From Palsa-513 sp050010595 (GTDB lineage Bacteria; Actinomycetota; Thermoleophilia; Solirubrobacterales; Solirubrobacteraceae), in NCBI GenBank assembly GCA_050010595.1, contig JBEKKS010000009.1, forward strand, positions 1 to 64,000: a stretch of 64,000 nucleotides of DNA, in the 5' to 3' direction. The position numbers and the translations under genes were made by a program. Positions 1 to 8,909 of this stretch are shown here, one piece after another. Every line of letters begins with the position of its first letter. Position 1 is the first letter of the stretch. Below the pieces are notes generated by a model. The model ran no database searches. It was not told the origin of the DNA and saw only the letters and a list, made by a program, of their open reading frames with translations.

Positions 1-114
1 TTACTCACCCGTTCGCGGCTTTGCCCCGGGGCAAGCCCCGGTTCGTCGCTCCACTTGCATGTATGAGGCACGCCGCCAGCGTTCGTCCTGAGCCAGGATC
101 AAACTCTCCGTGAA
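1..114 (-). rRNA. rrs: 16S ribosomal RNA, 5' end (partial)
   Basis: Read on the minus strand, this contains the universal 16S start motif AGAGTTTGATCCTGGCTCAG (107 down to 88), followed by the actinobacterial GACGAACGCTGGCGGCGTGC block, the conserved CATACATGCAAG and, after variable region V1, GAACGGGTGAGTAA at the window edge. The gene continues beyond base 1, so only about 110 nt are present. The exact mature 5' end, near 114, is estimated from the usual few bases ahead of the AGAGTTTGATC motif. It lies downstream of tyrS on the same strand. Confidence 0.97.
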
Positions 115-377
115 GAGAGTTGTCATGGTGGTTCGAGGCCTATACACAGGGCGCTCGACCATGACGGGGTACTTCTAATTCTTGACTCGTGCCACGGCCC
201 GTGCGCGATGCGCTCGGCCGTGGGTCGAACCTGGACGCACACCAGATCGGCCGAAGCCGCTCTTGGTGCGCATGCTGTTGAGTTTTCAAAGACCGCCGCC
301 GCCTCCTGGCTTGGGGGACTCCCTTAGCCGAGGCCGGACGCGGGCAAGATAAAACGGCCCGCGAAACGGACGCGGAA
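115..377 (-). promoter_or_regulatory. rRNA operon leader / pre-16S spacer
   Basis: This is the non-coding stretch between the tyrS stop and the 16S gene, transcribed leftwards. It holds a boxA-like antitermination element (CTTTGAAAACTC on the minus strand, 280-291) of the kind that precedes 16S genes. It also holds an 8-bp stem 237-244/264-271 capped by a smaller UUCG-loop hairpin, and a perfect 8-bp stem 192-199/216-223. At 348-375 a 5-bp GC stem followed by a T-rich run on the minus strand could end tyrS transcription. I see no convincing -35/-10 pair for the rRNA promoter, so its position is not assigned. Confidence 0.6.
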
Positions 378-1601
378 CTATAGCGCCCCTGCGGGATCGA
401 TGCGAGCCCCTGCGGGATCAATGTCGGCCCCCTGCACGTCGAGGCGCGTGAATTTGCGTCGCCCGACGCGGAGAACGGCGCCGTGCAGGCGTTCGGGGCT
501 GACATCGATCTCCTCGGGAGCCAGACGCGCGTCGTTGAGGTAGACGCCCCCGCTTGCCATCAGGCGGCGTGCCTCGCTGGTCGAGACGCCGGCGACGGCG
601 GCGACGATCTGCGGCATCTGTGGCGGCTTGCCATCGACGAGCGCGACGTGGTGGGTCTCCATCTGCTCGGGGTCGCTCCGCTGGACGAACACGCGGTCCC
701 AGTCGGCTTGTGCCGTGTCCGCCGCGGCCGCGGAGTGAAAGCGAGCCACTAGCGCGTGCGCGAGCTCGCGCTTGGCGTCGCGTGGCGAGGAGCCGGCCGG
801 CTGCTCGCGCCCGAGCAGCAACTCGTAATAGGGCCCGAGTAGCGCGTCGGGGATCGACATCGTGCGGCCGTAGATCTCGCCCGGCGGATCGGTCACGCCG
901 ATCTGGTTGCCGAGCGACTTCGACATCTTCTCGTGCCCATCGACCCCGATCAGCAGGGGCATCGTCAACACCACCTGCTCCGGCAGCCCGTAATGCCGCT
1001 GGATCGAGCGCCCGAGCATCAGGTTGAACGTCTGATCGGTCCCGCCGAGCTCGACGTCGGCCTTGATCGCGACCGAGTCGTAGCCCTGCATCAAGGGATA
1101 GAGCAGCTCGAGCACGGAGATCGGCGCGTTCGCGGCCATGCGCTTGGCGAAGTCGTCGCGCTCCAGCAGCTGGCTCACCGTCGTCGTGCGGACAAGCCCG
1201 AGCAGCCCGGTCATGTCCATGTCGAGCCATTCGCTGTTGCGGCGAACCTCCAGGCGCGCGGGATCGGGATCGAGGACCTTGAACGCCTGCTCCTGGTAGG
1301 TCTGCGCGTTTGCGTCGATTTCCGCCGGTGAGAGCATCGGGCGTAGCTCCGAGCGCCCGCTCGGGTCCCCGATCCGAGCCGTGAAGTCACCGATGATCAG
1401 GACGACGATGTGCCCGGCATCCTGGAAGGCGCGCAGCTTTCCGAGGACGACCGTATGCCCGAGGTGAATATCCGGTGCGGTGGGGTCGATCCCGAGCTTC
1501 ACACGTAGGGGCCGGCCGAGCGCCAGCTTGCGCTCCAGCTCGCCGGCCGGGAGCACCTCAACGGCGCCGCGTGCGAGCAGCAGAGCCTCGTCGGCGATCA
1601 C
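378..1601 (-). CDS. tyrS: tyrosine--tRNA ligase
   Basis: Class I aminoacyl-tRNA synthetase that charges tRNA-Tyr in the cytoplasm. The protein of about 407 aa shows the HIGH-type motif HLGH near residues 46-49 inside G-I-D-P-T-A-P-D, the tyrosine-site block GYDSVAIKADVELGGTDQ (173-190), the KMSKS loop (225-229) and a C-terminal S4 RNA-binding domain. The start is not certain. The open frame extends much further upstream, but homology begins at V-I-A-D-E-A. I chose GTG 1601, which has GGAGGAG about 20 bases upstream. A closer but rare ATT lies at 1610. The last residues are a tandem repeat (see 385-426). The gene is divergent from the penicillin-binding protein and upstream of 16S rRNA. Confidence 0.93.
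   Translation of the reverse strand: MIADEALLLARGAVEVLPAGELERKLALGRPLRVKLGIDPTAPDIHLGHTVVLGKLRAFQDAGHIVVLIIGDFTARIGDPSGRSELRPMLSPAEIDANAQTYQEQAFKVLDPDPARLEVRRNSEWLDMDMTGLLGLVRTTTVSQLLERDDFAKRMAANAPISVLELLYPLMQGYDSVAIKADVELGGTDQTFNLMLGRSIQRHYGLPEQVVLTMPLLIGVDGHEKMSKSLGNQIGVTDPPGEIYGRTMSIPDALLGPYYELLLGREQPAGSSPRDAKRELAHALVARFHSAAAADTAQADWDRVFVQRSDPEQMETHHVALVDGKPPQMPQIVAAVAGVSTSEARRLMASGGVYLNDARLAPEEIDVSPERLHGAVLRVGRRKFTRLDVQGADIDPAGARIDPAGAL
385..426. repeat. 21-bp tandem duplication at the 3' end of tyrS
   Basis: Two adjacent 21-bp units (385-405 and 406-426) share the core GCCCCTGCGGGATC, and the start of a degenerate third copy follows at 427. In the tyrS frame each unit encodes an A-R/D-I-D-P-A-G heptad, so the protein ends with the heptad repeated. 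The duplication stays in frame and lies after the S4 domain, so it probably only lengthens the tail. Confidence 0.8.
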
Positions 1602-1667
1602 GCGGGCAATGCTAGACTGCGCTCCTCCCGCGGGGCAGTCCCACTCACCAGCGGGGACGAAGCCCCG

Positions 1668-4166
1668 ATGACGCGCCGTCGTTCGCGCGCGCCAGCTGTC
1701 GAACAGATGAGCGACATCGAGCTTCCGAGAATCGCGCCGCCTGAGGACTCCGATGGAGCCAACGTCTTGCCGCTGCGTCCGAGCGACAAGAAGGCCCTCG
1801 ACGAGCGCCGCCGCCGGCGCGTGCTGCGCGAATCGCGCCGCCGGCGCCCACCGAAGGTGATCCGCTGGCGCCGCCTGTTCCTGCTGATGATCCCGCTCGG
1901 CCTCCTGGCGCTGGTCTCGACGATCTTCGGCATGGTGCTCGCCGTGGCTGCCGAGCTGCCGTCGATCAATCACTTCATCCTGCCGCAGGACCCCGAGAAC
2001 AGCGTGATCCTCGATGACGCCGGGCACCGGATCGCGGTGATGACAGACGTCACGAACCCGGCCAACTACGTGCCGACGAACGAGATCCCGCCGCTGATGA
2101 AGCGCGCGATCGTCGCGCTCGAGGACAAGCGCTTCTACTCGGAGTCAGGCGTCGACATCAAGGGGATCGCGCGCGCCTTCATCGACGATTTCACGGGTTC
2201 GGGCACGACGCAGGGTGCGTCGACGATCACCGAGCAGCTCGTGAAGCAGATCCGCAAAGCCGAGTACCACCGCACGATCTTCGAAAAGCTGACGGAAGCG
2301 GCGATCGCGTTCCAGCTGGCCCACAAGTACTCAAAGGACCAGATCCTCGGCGCGTACTTGAACGACATCTACTACGGCAACGGCGCCTGGGGTATCGAGG
2401 CTGCAGCCCAGACCTACTTCGGCAACGACCCGAATTCAAGCCTGTGGGGCTGCGGCTACAGCCCAGGAAACCCCAGCAACCTTTGCGTCGAGCAGCTCAC
2501 GCCGGCCGACGCCGCGCTGCTTGCATCGCTCGTGCAGAATCCTCCGAGCAGCTGGAGCACCTCGGAGCCGTACTTCTACAACCGCCGCAACACCGACCTT
2601 CTCTACATGCTGAAGGACGGTTACCTCAGCTCGGCAGAGTACGAGCAGGCTGTTAAGACGCCGCTGCCCCCGCCGCAGTACGTGGTTCCGCCGAGCAATC
2701 AGTCACCGAACCCGGGCTACGGCTACTTCACGAGCTGGGTCGAGCAACAGGTTCTCGCCGACAAGAAGAGCCTGCCGCACCCGTACACCGGCGGCTACCG
2801 GATTCACACGACCTTCGACGAGCCGCTGCAGAACGTGGCGCAGCGCATCATTCAGACGACCTTGCCGCAGCACACCGGCCTGCCAGAGGCTTCTCTCGTC
2901 GCGATCAATAACGCCAACGGCGGCGTGATGGCGATGTTCGGCGGCTACAACTACCAGACCTCGCAGTGGAACCTCGCAACCCAGGCCGAACGCCAGCCGG
3001 GGTCTTCCTGGAAGGTCTTCGAGCTCGCGAAGGCGCTCGCGCGTGGCGTCTCGCCGAACACCGTGCTCCCTTCGGCTCCATGGACCTACAAGGGCGGCCC
3101 CGGTCCGCCGTTCCCGATTCGCAACGACGAGGCAACCTATGCCGGTCACCGCACCCTCTTCTCGGCGCTCACCTACTCGGACAACACCGTGTTCGCACGC
3201 GTCGGGCTGCTCTACGACGGCGTCAATCCGGTCGCCTCGCTCAACAACGTGGCGCACTACGCCCACGACTTCGGCATCACGACGGACATCTCGCGCAACC
3301 CGTCGATGACGATCGGCGGCCTCTACACGGGTGTCACGACGCTCGACATGGCGCACGCCTACTCGACGATCGCGCGCGGGAACCTGATCAGCGGGACGCT
3401 CGCATCGACGACCTGCGCCGGCGGGCTCGGCGTGTCCAACGGGCTCGCTACCGTCGTCAACCAGACCACCTGGAAGAACGGGACCTGCCCCGGCCCGGTC
3501 GGGATCACGCTCGTCAACAACGCAAAGGGCAAGGACGTCGCCGTCAACGAGCCAAGGTACTCGTACATACCTGGTTTCAGCGCGTACCTCGATAGCGACG
3601 AGAGGGCGATGTTGCGCTCGGTCGTCACGGAGGGCACCGGCACCGCTGCGGACATCCCCAACTTCGTCGTCTACGGCAAGACCGGCACCACCTCCGAGTA
3701 CAAAGACGCCTGGTGGATCGGCTTCACGCAGCCGATGCCTGGGCTGCCAGACGGCATGACCGTCGCGGTTTGGGTCGGCTACAACACGCCGAGGCCGATG
3801 CGAACCCAGTACGGCGGCAAGCCCGTCTACGGTGGCACCTATCCGGCGGACATCTTCAGGGCGTTTGTCGAGGCTGCGATCCCGATCACCAAGACCGAGG
3901 CCTACGACCGCGCCCACAACAAGTCAGAGCAGTCGCTGATCCTTTCGACCGAGGCAAGCACGCCGCCGTCGGTGACCTTGCCGGCCTACGGCTCCGCGCC
4001 TACATCCAGCACGACCGGCACCGGCACCGCGACCGGTGGTGGGGCGGGCGCGGGCACGACCACCGGCGGGACAACCGGAAACACTGGGACCGGGACCGGG
4101 ACAGGCACGCAGACGCCGACAACGCCGCCGGTCTCAGGACCCGGTGGCGGCGCCGCGGCGCCGTAG
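1668..4166 (+). CDS. class A penicillin-binding protein (transglycosylase/transpeptidase)
   Basis: Bifunctional peptidoglycan synthase of 832 aa, anchored in the cytoplasmic membrane. It has a basic cytoplasmic N-terminus (about 1-67), one transmembrane segment (about 68-93), a GT51 transglycosylase domain with the catalytic EDKRFY motif (152-157) and QGASTITEQL (182-191), and a transpeptidase domain with SxxK (SSWK 446-449), SDN (504-506) and KTGTT (671-675). A low-complexity Thr/Gly tail follows from about residue 778. An alternative start is the ATG at 1707. A TAGACT -10-like hexamer lies at 1613-1618 in the short divergent gap with tyrS. The 3' end overlaps mpg, on the other strand, by 33 bp. 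Confidence 0.95.
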   Translation: MTRRRSRAPAVEQMSDIELPRIAPPEDSDGANVLPLRPSDKKALDERRRRRVLRESRRRRPPKVIRWRRLFLLMIPLGLLALVSTIFGMVLAVAAELPSINHFILPQDPENSVILDDAGHRIAVMTDVTNPANYVPTNEIPPLMKRAIVALEDKRFYSESGVDIKGIARAFIDDFTGSGTTQGASTITEQLVKQIRKAEYHRTIFEKLTEAAIAFQLAHKYSKDQILGAYLNDIYYGNGAWGIEAAAQTYFGNDPNSSLWGCGYSPGNPSNLCVEQLTPADAALLASLVQNPPSSWSTSEPYFYNRRNTDLLYMLKDGYLSSAEYEQAVKTPLPPPQYVVPPSNQSPNPGYGYFTSWVEQQVLADKKSLPHPYTGGYRIHTTFDEPLQNVAQRIIQTTLPQHTGLPEASLVAINNANGGVMAMFGGYNYQTSQWNLATQAERQPGSSWKVFELAKALARGVSPNTVLPSAPWTYKGGPGPPFPIRNDEATYAGHRTLFSALTYSDNTVFARVGLLYDGVNPVASLNNVAHYAHDFGITTDISRNPSMTIGGLYTGVTTLDMAHAYSTIARGNLISGTLASTTCAGGLGVSNGLATVVNQTTWKNGTCPGPVGITLVNNAKGKDVAVNEPRYSYIPGFSAYLDSDERAMLRSVVTEGTGTAADIPNFVVYGKTGTTSEYKDAWWIGFTQPMPGLPDGMTVAVWVGYNTPRPMRTQYGGKPVYGGTYPADIFRAFVEAAIPITKTEAYDRAHNKSEQSLILSTEASTPPSVTLPAYGSAPTSSTTGTGTATGGGAGAGTTTGGTTGNTGTGTGTGTQTPTTPPVSGPGGGAAAP

Positions 4167-4739
4167 CGACGGCCGCTCGAGCGCCGGTCGCGGTCGCGAC
4201 ACATAGCGGCTGCCCGCAAGCGAGAAGCGCCAAGGAAGCTCAACCGCCTTCGTGATCCCGATGCGCTCGGAGGCGACCACTGCGCTCGCGGGCCGCGGGC
4301 CGGCTGCGATCGTCACCGGTCCGTTCAGGAGGTCGGTCGCGTTGAGCTCGAGGCCGATCCCGAGCGCCTGCGTCAGCTTCCCCGGTCCCGAGCAGAGATC
4401 CTCGAGCGCCGCGACCCCGCGCCGCGCGCGCATCAACTCGATGCCTGCGAACGGTTCGAGCGCGCGGATCAACACTGCGGCGCCAATGCCCGCGGGCTCG
4501 GCGACCGCGTTGAGCATCGCGTGGATACCGTAGGAGCGGTAGACGTAGGCGTATCCGGGCGGGCCGAAAAGCGTCCTTGTCCGCGCCGTGAGGCCCACAA
4601 AAGCGTGGCAGGCAGGCTCCATCTCGTGGTAGGCCTCGGTCTCGACGATCACGCCCGCACACTCACCGTGGCGAACGACCGCTCCGATCAGTGCGCGCGC
4701 AACCTCGCGGACGTCGCGCTCGTAGAAGCTGCGCTTCAC
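4134..4739 (-). CDS. mpg: DNA-3-methyladenine glycosylase (Mpg/AAG family)
   Basis: Base-excision repair glycosylase of 201 aa that removes alkylated purines. Family signatures are the catalytic V-E-T-E-A-Y block (about 32-37), H-A-F-V-G-x-T-x-R-T, G-x-A-Y-V-Y-x-x-Y-G-I-H near 62-73, and the late L-C-S-G-P-G-K-L-T-Q-A-L motif. The GTG start at 4737-4739 overlaps the argH stop as GTGA, so translation is probably coupled. Its basic C-terminal tail overlaps the converging penicillin-binding protein gene. Confidence 0.93.
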   Translation of the reverse strand: MKRSFYERDVREVARALIGAVVRHGECAGVIVETEAYHEMEPACHAFVGLTARTRTLFGPPGYAYVYRSYGIHAMLNAVAEPAGIGAAVLIRALEPFAGIELMRARRGVAALEDLCSGPGKLTQALGIGLELNATDLLNGPVTIAAGPRPASAVVASERIGITKAVELPWRFSLAGSRYVSRPRPALERPSLRRRGAATGS

Positions 4740-6094
4740 GCCGCCGAACGGGCGACGGCGAGTTGCTCCGCAATCCGCTCGCGCGCGGTGCCGCCCTGTG
4801 AGCGCTTTGACTCGAGCCAGGACTCCTGCGCGAACAGCGCGCGAAACGCAGCCGGGTCAAGCGCTGCGTGCGCTTCGCGCAGCTGCGCATCGCTGCACTC
4901 CGACAGCGCGCGGCCGCCATCGAGCGCGCTGCGCACGAGCCCGGCCACGACGCCATGCGCCTCCCGGAACGGCACGCCCGCAGTCACGAGCAGGTCGGCG
5001 ATATCGACTGCGGCAATCATCTCGTCGGCTGCGGCGCGACGCATCCGCTCGCGATCGAAACGCGCCGTGGCGAGCATCCCACGCGCTGCCGCGAGCGTGT
5101 CACGCAGCGTGTCGGCCACATCGAAGAGGTGCTCCTTGTCTTCCTGCAGGTCCTTGTTGTAGGTCAGCGGCAAACCGTGCAGCACGCCAAGCAGGGCAGC
5201 ATGGTGAGCCGCGACACGCGGCGCCTTCGCGCGCAGCAGCTCAGCCGCATCGGGATTCTTCTTCTGGGGCATGATCGACGAGCCCGAGCTCCAGGCGTCG
5301 GCGAGCTCGACAAAGCCGAACTCGCTGGTCGACCAGAGCACGAGCTCGGCACCAAGCCGGGAGAGGTGCATCGCGGCGGTCGCGCCCGCGGCGAGGTAGT
5401 CAAGCGCGAAATCGCGGTTTGAGACCGCGTCGAGCGAGTTGGGCACCGGCGCCGCGAACCCGAGCTCGCGCGCGAGCAGTTCGCGATCGGTGTCGAAGTT
5501 CACTCCCGCGAGCGCGCCGGCGCCGAGCGGCAGCAGCGCACAGGCCTCGATCACCGCCTCGAAGCGCGCGCGATCGCGGTGGAACATCCAGAAGTAGGCG
5601 AGCAGGTGGTGTGCCAGGTAGACAGGCTGCGCGCGCTGCAAATGCGTGTAGCCCGGCATCGGCGCATCGACGTGCTCATCGGCCACATCCAGCAGCACCG
5701 CGGTCAAGCCGGTGAGGGCCGCGACGGCCTCCCGGGCTGACTCGCGCACGAACATGACGACGTCGGTCGCGACCTGGTCATTACGCGAGCGCGCGGTGTG
5801 CAACTTGCCGCCGACCGGACCGGCGATCTCTGTCAGGCGACGCTCGATCGCCATGTGGATGTCCTCGTCCTGCGGGGCGAACTGAAAGCGCTCCTCACGC
5901 AGCTCGGCCGCGACCGCGTCGAGGCCGCGGCGCAACTCATCGGCGTCCGCCTCGCTGATTATCCCGCGCGTCGCGAGCATCTTCGCGTGCGCGCGCGACT
6001 GCTCGACGTCATATGGCCAGAGCCGGCGATCGAACGCGAGCGACGCGTTGATCCGCTGGAAATCCGGGTGCTGTGGCTCAGAGAAGCGGGACAC
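4736..6094 (-). CDS. argH: argininosuccinate lyase
   Basis: Last enzyme of arginine synthesis: argininosuccinate to arginine plus fumarate, as a cytoplasmic homotetramer. The 452-aa protein shows S-R-N-D-Q (103-107), the G-Y-T-H-L-Q histidine loop (148-153) and the superfamily signature GSSIMPQKKNP (271-281). The start is GTG at 6092-6094. It lies 5 bp after the DegT aminotransferase gene and overlaps mpg by GTGA. The other arg genes of the window (argG, argD, argB) are about 55 kb away, so arginine genes are split into two loci. Confidence 0.97.
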   Translation of the reverse strand: MSRFSEPQHPDFQRINASLAFDRRLWPYDVEQSRAHAKMLATRGIISEADADELRRGLDAVAAELREERFQFAPQDEDIHMAIERRLTEIAGPVGGKLHTARSRNDQVATDVVMFVRESAREAVAALTGLTAVLLDVADEHVDAPMPGYTHLQRAQPVYLAHHLLAYFWMFHRDRARFEAVIEACALLPLGAGALAGVNFDTDRELLARELGFAAPVPNSLDAVSNRDFALDYLAAGATAAMHLSRLGAELVLWSTSEFGFVELADAWSSGSSIMPQKKNPDAAELLRAKAPRVAAHHAALLGVLHGLPLTYNKDLQEDKEHLFDVADTLRDTLAAARGMLATARFDRERMRRAAADEMIAAVDIADLLVTAGVPFREAHGVVAGLVRSALDGGRALSECSDAQLREAHAALDPAAFRALFAQESWLESKRSQGGTARERIAEQLAVARSAA

Positions 6095-6099
6095 AGACG

Positions 6100-7221
6100 T
6101 CAGCCCTGACCGAGGATCGCCGCGAGCGCGGCCGCGACGCGCGCGACCTGGCCCTCGCTCAGCCCGGGGAAGAACGGCAGCGCGAGCGAGCGTTCCGCTG
6201 CGTCCTCGCAGACCGGGAACTCACCCGGTCGATGACCGAAGCGCTCGCGGTAGAAGCTCATCAGGTGGATCGCCGGCAGGTACGGCTTGCTCGCGATCCC
6301 CCGCTCCCGCAGCGCACGGATCGTGGCGTCGCGGTCGACGCCACGCGGCAGCAGCACGGTGAAGACGAACCAGCCGCGCGCCGCACCGCCACCGTCCGGA
6401 CACGGCAGCTCGATCTCCTCGATCCCGGCGAGCGCCTCCCGGTAGCGCACCGCGGCGCGCGCGCGCGCTCCGAGCAGCTCGTCGAGCCGCTCGAGCTGCG
6501 CGATCCCGAGCGCGCAGGCGATGTCTGACAGGCGGTAGTTGAAGCCGAGGCGGTCGTGGTCGAGCCAATCCATGTTCGGCGCGCGGCCCTGGTTGCGCTC
6601 GCTGTCGATGCGCTGCTTGACCGGTGCCTCGCCGACCGTGACGATCCCACCCTCGCCGGTCGTCATCTGCTTGTTCGGGTAGAACGCGAAGACTGCCGGG
6701 TGCCCGCGCGAACCGACGAGACGACCGTCGTGGTAGCGCGCGCCGAGCGCCTCACACGCGTCTTCGACGATCGGCAGGCCGAGCGCCTCGAGCGGCTCCA
6801 TCTGCGTCGGCCAGCCGAAGATGTGAACCGGTAGGAGCGCGGTCGTGCGCTCGGTCACCGCCGCCGCCGCGGCGCCCGGGTCGAGCGTCAGCGTCACGGG
6901 ATCGATGTCGACGAAGACCGGGCGTGCGCGCTCGTAGAGGATCACGTTCGCCGAGGCGACAAACGAGAACGGGCTGGTGACGACCTCGTCGCCTTCACTC
7001 ACGCCGACGGCGCGCAGAGCGAGATGCAGCCCGGCGGTGCCGCTCGAGACCGCGCTCGCATGCGGCGCGCGCACGCGCGCAGCGAAGCGCGTCTCGAACT
7101 CTGGCACGCGCGGACCGAGCGAGAGGTGCCCCGAGCGGAGCACCTCGAGGACGGCCTCCTCCTCGGCCGCCCCGATGGACGGCCGCGCGAGCGGGATCTC
7201 CTCGACTGCGCTTGCCTTCAC
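6100..7221 (-). CDS. DegT/DnrJ/EryC1/StrS family PLP-dependent aminotransferase
   Basis: Sugar-aminotransferase fold of about 373 aa. It shows S-G-T-A-G (60-64), the E-D-A-C-E-A-L-G block (153-160) and the PLP lysine in FYPNKQMTTGEGG (K184). Family members transaminate nucleotide-linked ketosugars for cell-surface or secondary-metabolite glycans; the substrate here cannot be told. I chose the GTG that overlaps the cimA stop as GTGA; a further GTG upstream gives a start at 7248. It is an odd member of an Ile/Leu/Arg transcript, since no sugar-nucleotide genes are nearby. A role on an amino-acid-derived substrate is possible but unsupported. Confidence 0.88.
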   Translation of the reverse strand: MKASAVEEIPLARPSIGAAEEEAVLEVLRSGHLSLGPRVPEFETRFAARVRAPHASAVSSGTAGLHLALRAVGVSEGDEVVTSPFSFVASANVILYERARPVFVDIDPVTLTLDPGAAAAAVTERTTALLPVHIFGWPTQMEPLEALGLPIVEDACEALGARYHDGRLVGSRGHPAVFAFYPNKQMTTGEGGIVTVGEAPVKQRIDSERNQGRAPNMDWLDHDRLGFNYRLSDIACALGIAQLERLDELLGARARAAVRYREALAGIEEIELPCPDGGGAARGWFVFTVLLPRGVDRDATIRALRERGIASKPYLPAIHLMSFYRERFGHRPGEFPVCEDAAERSLALPFFPGLSEGQVARVAAALAAILGQG

Positions 7222-8789
7222 TTCACGCGGCTCGGAAGCATCGCGCACTCGAGCGAGTCGACCAGCGCCTGCCAGGACGCGGCGATGACGTTCTCGGACA
7301 CGCCGATCGTGCCCCAGAGCTCGCTCCCGTCCGATGCGTCGATCAGCACCCGTGTCACCGCGCCGGTGCCCTTCGCCACATCGAGAATGCGAACCTTGTA
7401 GTTGACGAGCTCGACCTCGCCGAGATGCGGGTACACCTCGACGATCGCCGCGCGCAACGCCGAGTCGAGGGCATTGACCGGCCCGTTGCCCATCGCGCTT
7501 CGCTCGTATTCCCGGCCGTCGATCCGGATCCGGATCGTCGCCTCCGTCGATGCCGCCGCGCCACGCTCGCTGGCGACGACAACGCGCCAGGACTCGAGCT
7601 CGAACAGCGGCTCGTAGTCGCCCGTCTCGCGGCGCAGCAGCAGCTCGAGCGAACCGTCGGCCGCCTCGAACTGGTAGCCCTCGTGCTCGAGTCGCTTGAC
7701 GCGCTCGAGCACGCGCGCCGCGGCTTGGTCGTCGAGCTCGAGGCCGAAGCTCGCCGCCTTCTCCAGCATGCTCGCACGCCCCGCCAGCTCCGAGACGACG
7801 AGCGTGCGCTCGTTGCCGACGACCGCCGGATCGACATGCTCGAAGGTGCTCGCGTCCGCGCTCACACCGGCGACGTGCATCCCGCCCTTGTGCGCGAACG
7901 CGTGACGCCCGACATACGGCTGGTTCGCGTTCGGCGTGACGTTCAGCAGCTCATCGACGAAATGTGCGGTCGAGGTCAGCCGCGCGAGCTGCTCATCGCC
8001 GAGACACTCGAAGCCGAGCTTCAGCTGCAGGTTCGCGATGATCGAGATCAGGTTCGCATTGCCGGTGCGCTCGCCGATCCCGTTGACCGTCCCCTGCACT
8101 TGGCGTGCGCCGACCTCGACCGCCGCGAGCGTGTTCGCGACACCGCATTCGGCGTCGTTGTGGCAGTGAATGCCGAGACGCACGCGCTCGCCGAGCGCGG
8201 TGACCGCCGCGCTGGTTGCCATCGCGATCTGCGAGGGCAGCGACGAGCCGTTCGTGTCACACAGGCAGACGGTCTCCGCGCCACCTTCCGCTGCAGCCTC
8301 GATGCAGGCGATCGCGTACGCCGGATCGTCGCGCCAGCCGTCGAAGAAGTGCTCGGAGTCGTAGATCACGCGCTTGCCCTGAGCGCGCAGGAACTCGACG
8401 GACTCGGCGATCATCCGCAGGTTCTCGGCGCGATCGACCTTCACGATCTTCTCGAGGTGTAGCGCCCACGTCTTGCCGACGATCGTGCAGACCGGTGCGA
8501 CCGACTCCGCCAGTAGGACGAGCCCGGCGTCCTCACTCGCGGCGATGCCGCGCCGGCGGGTCATGCCGAAGGCGGCGATCTCGGCGTTCTCGAAGCGCTC
8601 CGCTGTCAGTAGCTCGAAGAGCTCGCGCTCCTTCGGGTTCGACTCGGGGAAGCCCGCCTCGATCAGCTCGACGCCAAGCTCATCGAGCGCGTGCGCGACG
8701 CGCAGCTTCTCCTCGGCCGAGAGGGACATGCCCTCACCCTGCATGCCGTCACGCAGGGTGGCGTCATATAGCTGGATTGTGTTGCTCAC
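7218..8789 (-). CDS. cimA: (R)-citramalate synthase
   Basis: Condenses pyruvate and acetyl-CoA to citramalate, which LeuCD and LeuB convert to 2-oxobutyrate, giving isoleucine without threonine deaminase. The 523-aa protein has the HMGL-like barrel with D-A-T-L-R-D-G-M-Q-G-E-G (9-20), the metal-binding I-H-C-H-N-D block (H208, H210), N-G-I-G-E-R-T-G-N-A, and a C-terminal LeuA-type regulatory domain. The DGMQGEG variant and the H-F-F-D-G-W segment (147-152) separate it from 2-isopropylmalate synthase. The GTG start at 8787-8789 has AAGGAA 7 bases upstream. Sitting with leuBCD and ilvE supports the pathway. Confidence 0.94.
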   Translation of the reverse strand: MSNTIQLYDATLRDGMQGEGMSLSAEEKLRVAHALDELGVELIEAGFPESNPKERELFELLTAERFENAEIAAFGMTRRRGIAASEDAGLVLLAESVAPVCTIVGKTWALHLEKIVKVDRAENLRMIAESVEFLRAQGKRVIYDSEHFFDGWRDDPAYAIACIEAAAEGGAETVCLCDTNGSSLPSQIAMATSAAVTALGERVRLGIHCHNDAECGVANTLAAVEVGARQVQGTVNGIGERTGNANLISIIANLQLKLGFECLGDEQLARLTSTAHFVDELLNVTPNANQPYVGRHAFAHKGGMHVAGVSADASTFEHVDPAVVGNERTLVVSELAGRASMLEKAASFGLELDDQAAARVLERVKRLEHEGYQFEAADGSLELLLRRETGDYEPLFELESWRVVVASERGAAASTEATIRIRIDGREYERSAMGNGPVNALDSALRAAIVEVYPHLGEVELVNYKVRILDVAKGTGAVTRVLIDASDGSELWGTIGVSENVIAASWQALVDSLECAMLPSRVK

Positions 8790-8909
8790 GAAGGTTCCTT
8801 TCAGTGTTGGAAGCGAATCACAGACGGCAGCGACCACGGCGCGCAGCAGCGCGCTATGCGGCCGCCCGCGTAATTCGCTCGCCCAACAGCTGTGGAACCT
8901 TCGCCAGCA

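Noticed and set aside
1602..1667. Possible T-box element before tyrS (GTGGGACTGCCCCGCGGG resembles the antiterminator region)
   Set aside because: The expected TGGT matching tRNA-Tyr ACCA is absent, no Stem I can fit without lying in the penicillin-binding protein gene, and no specifier loop is visible.
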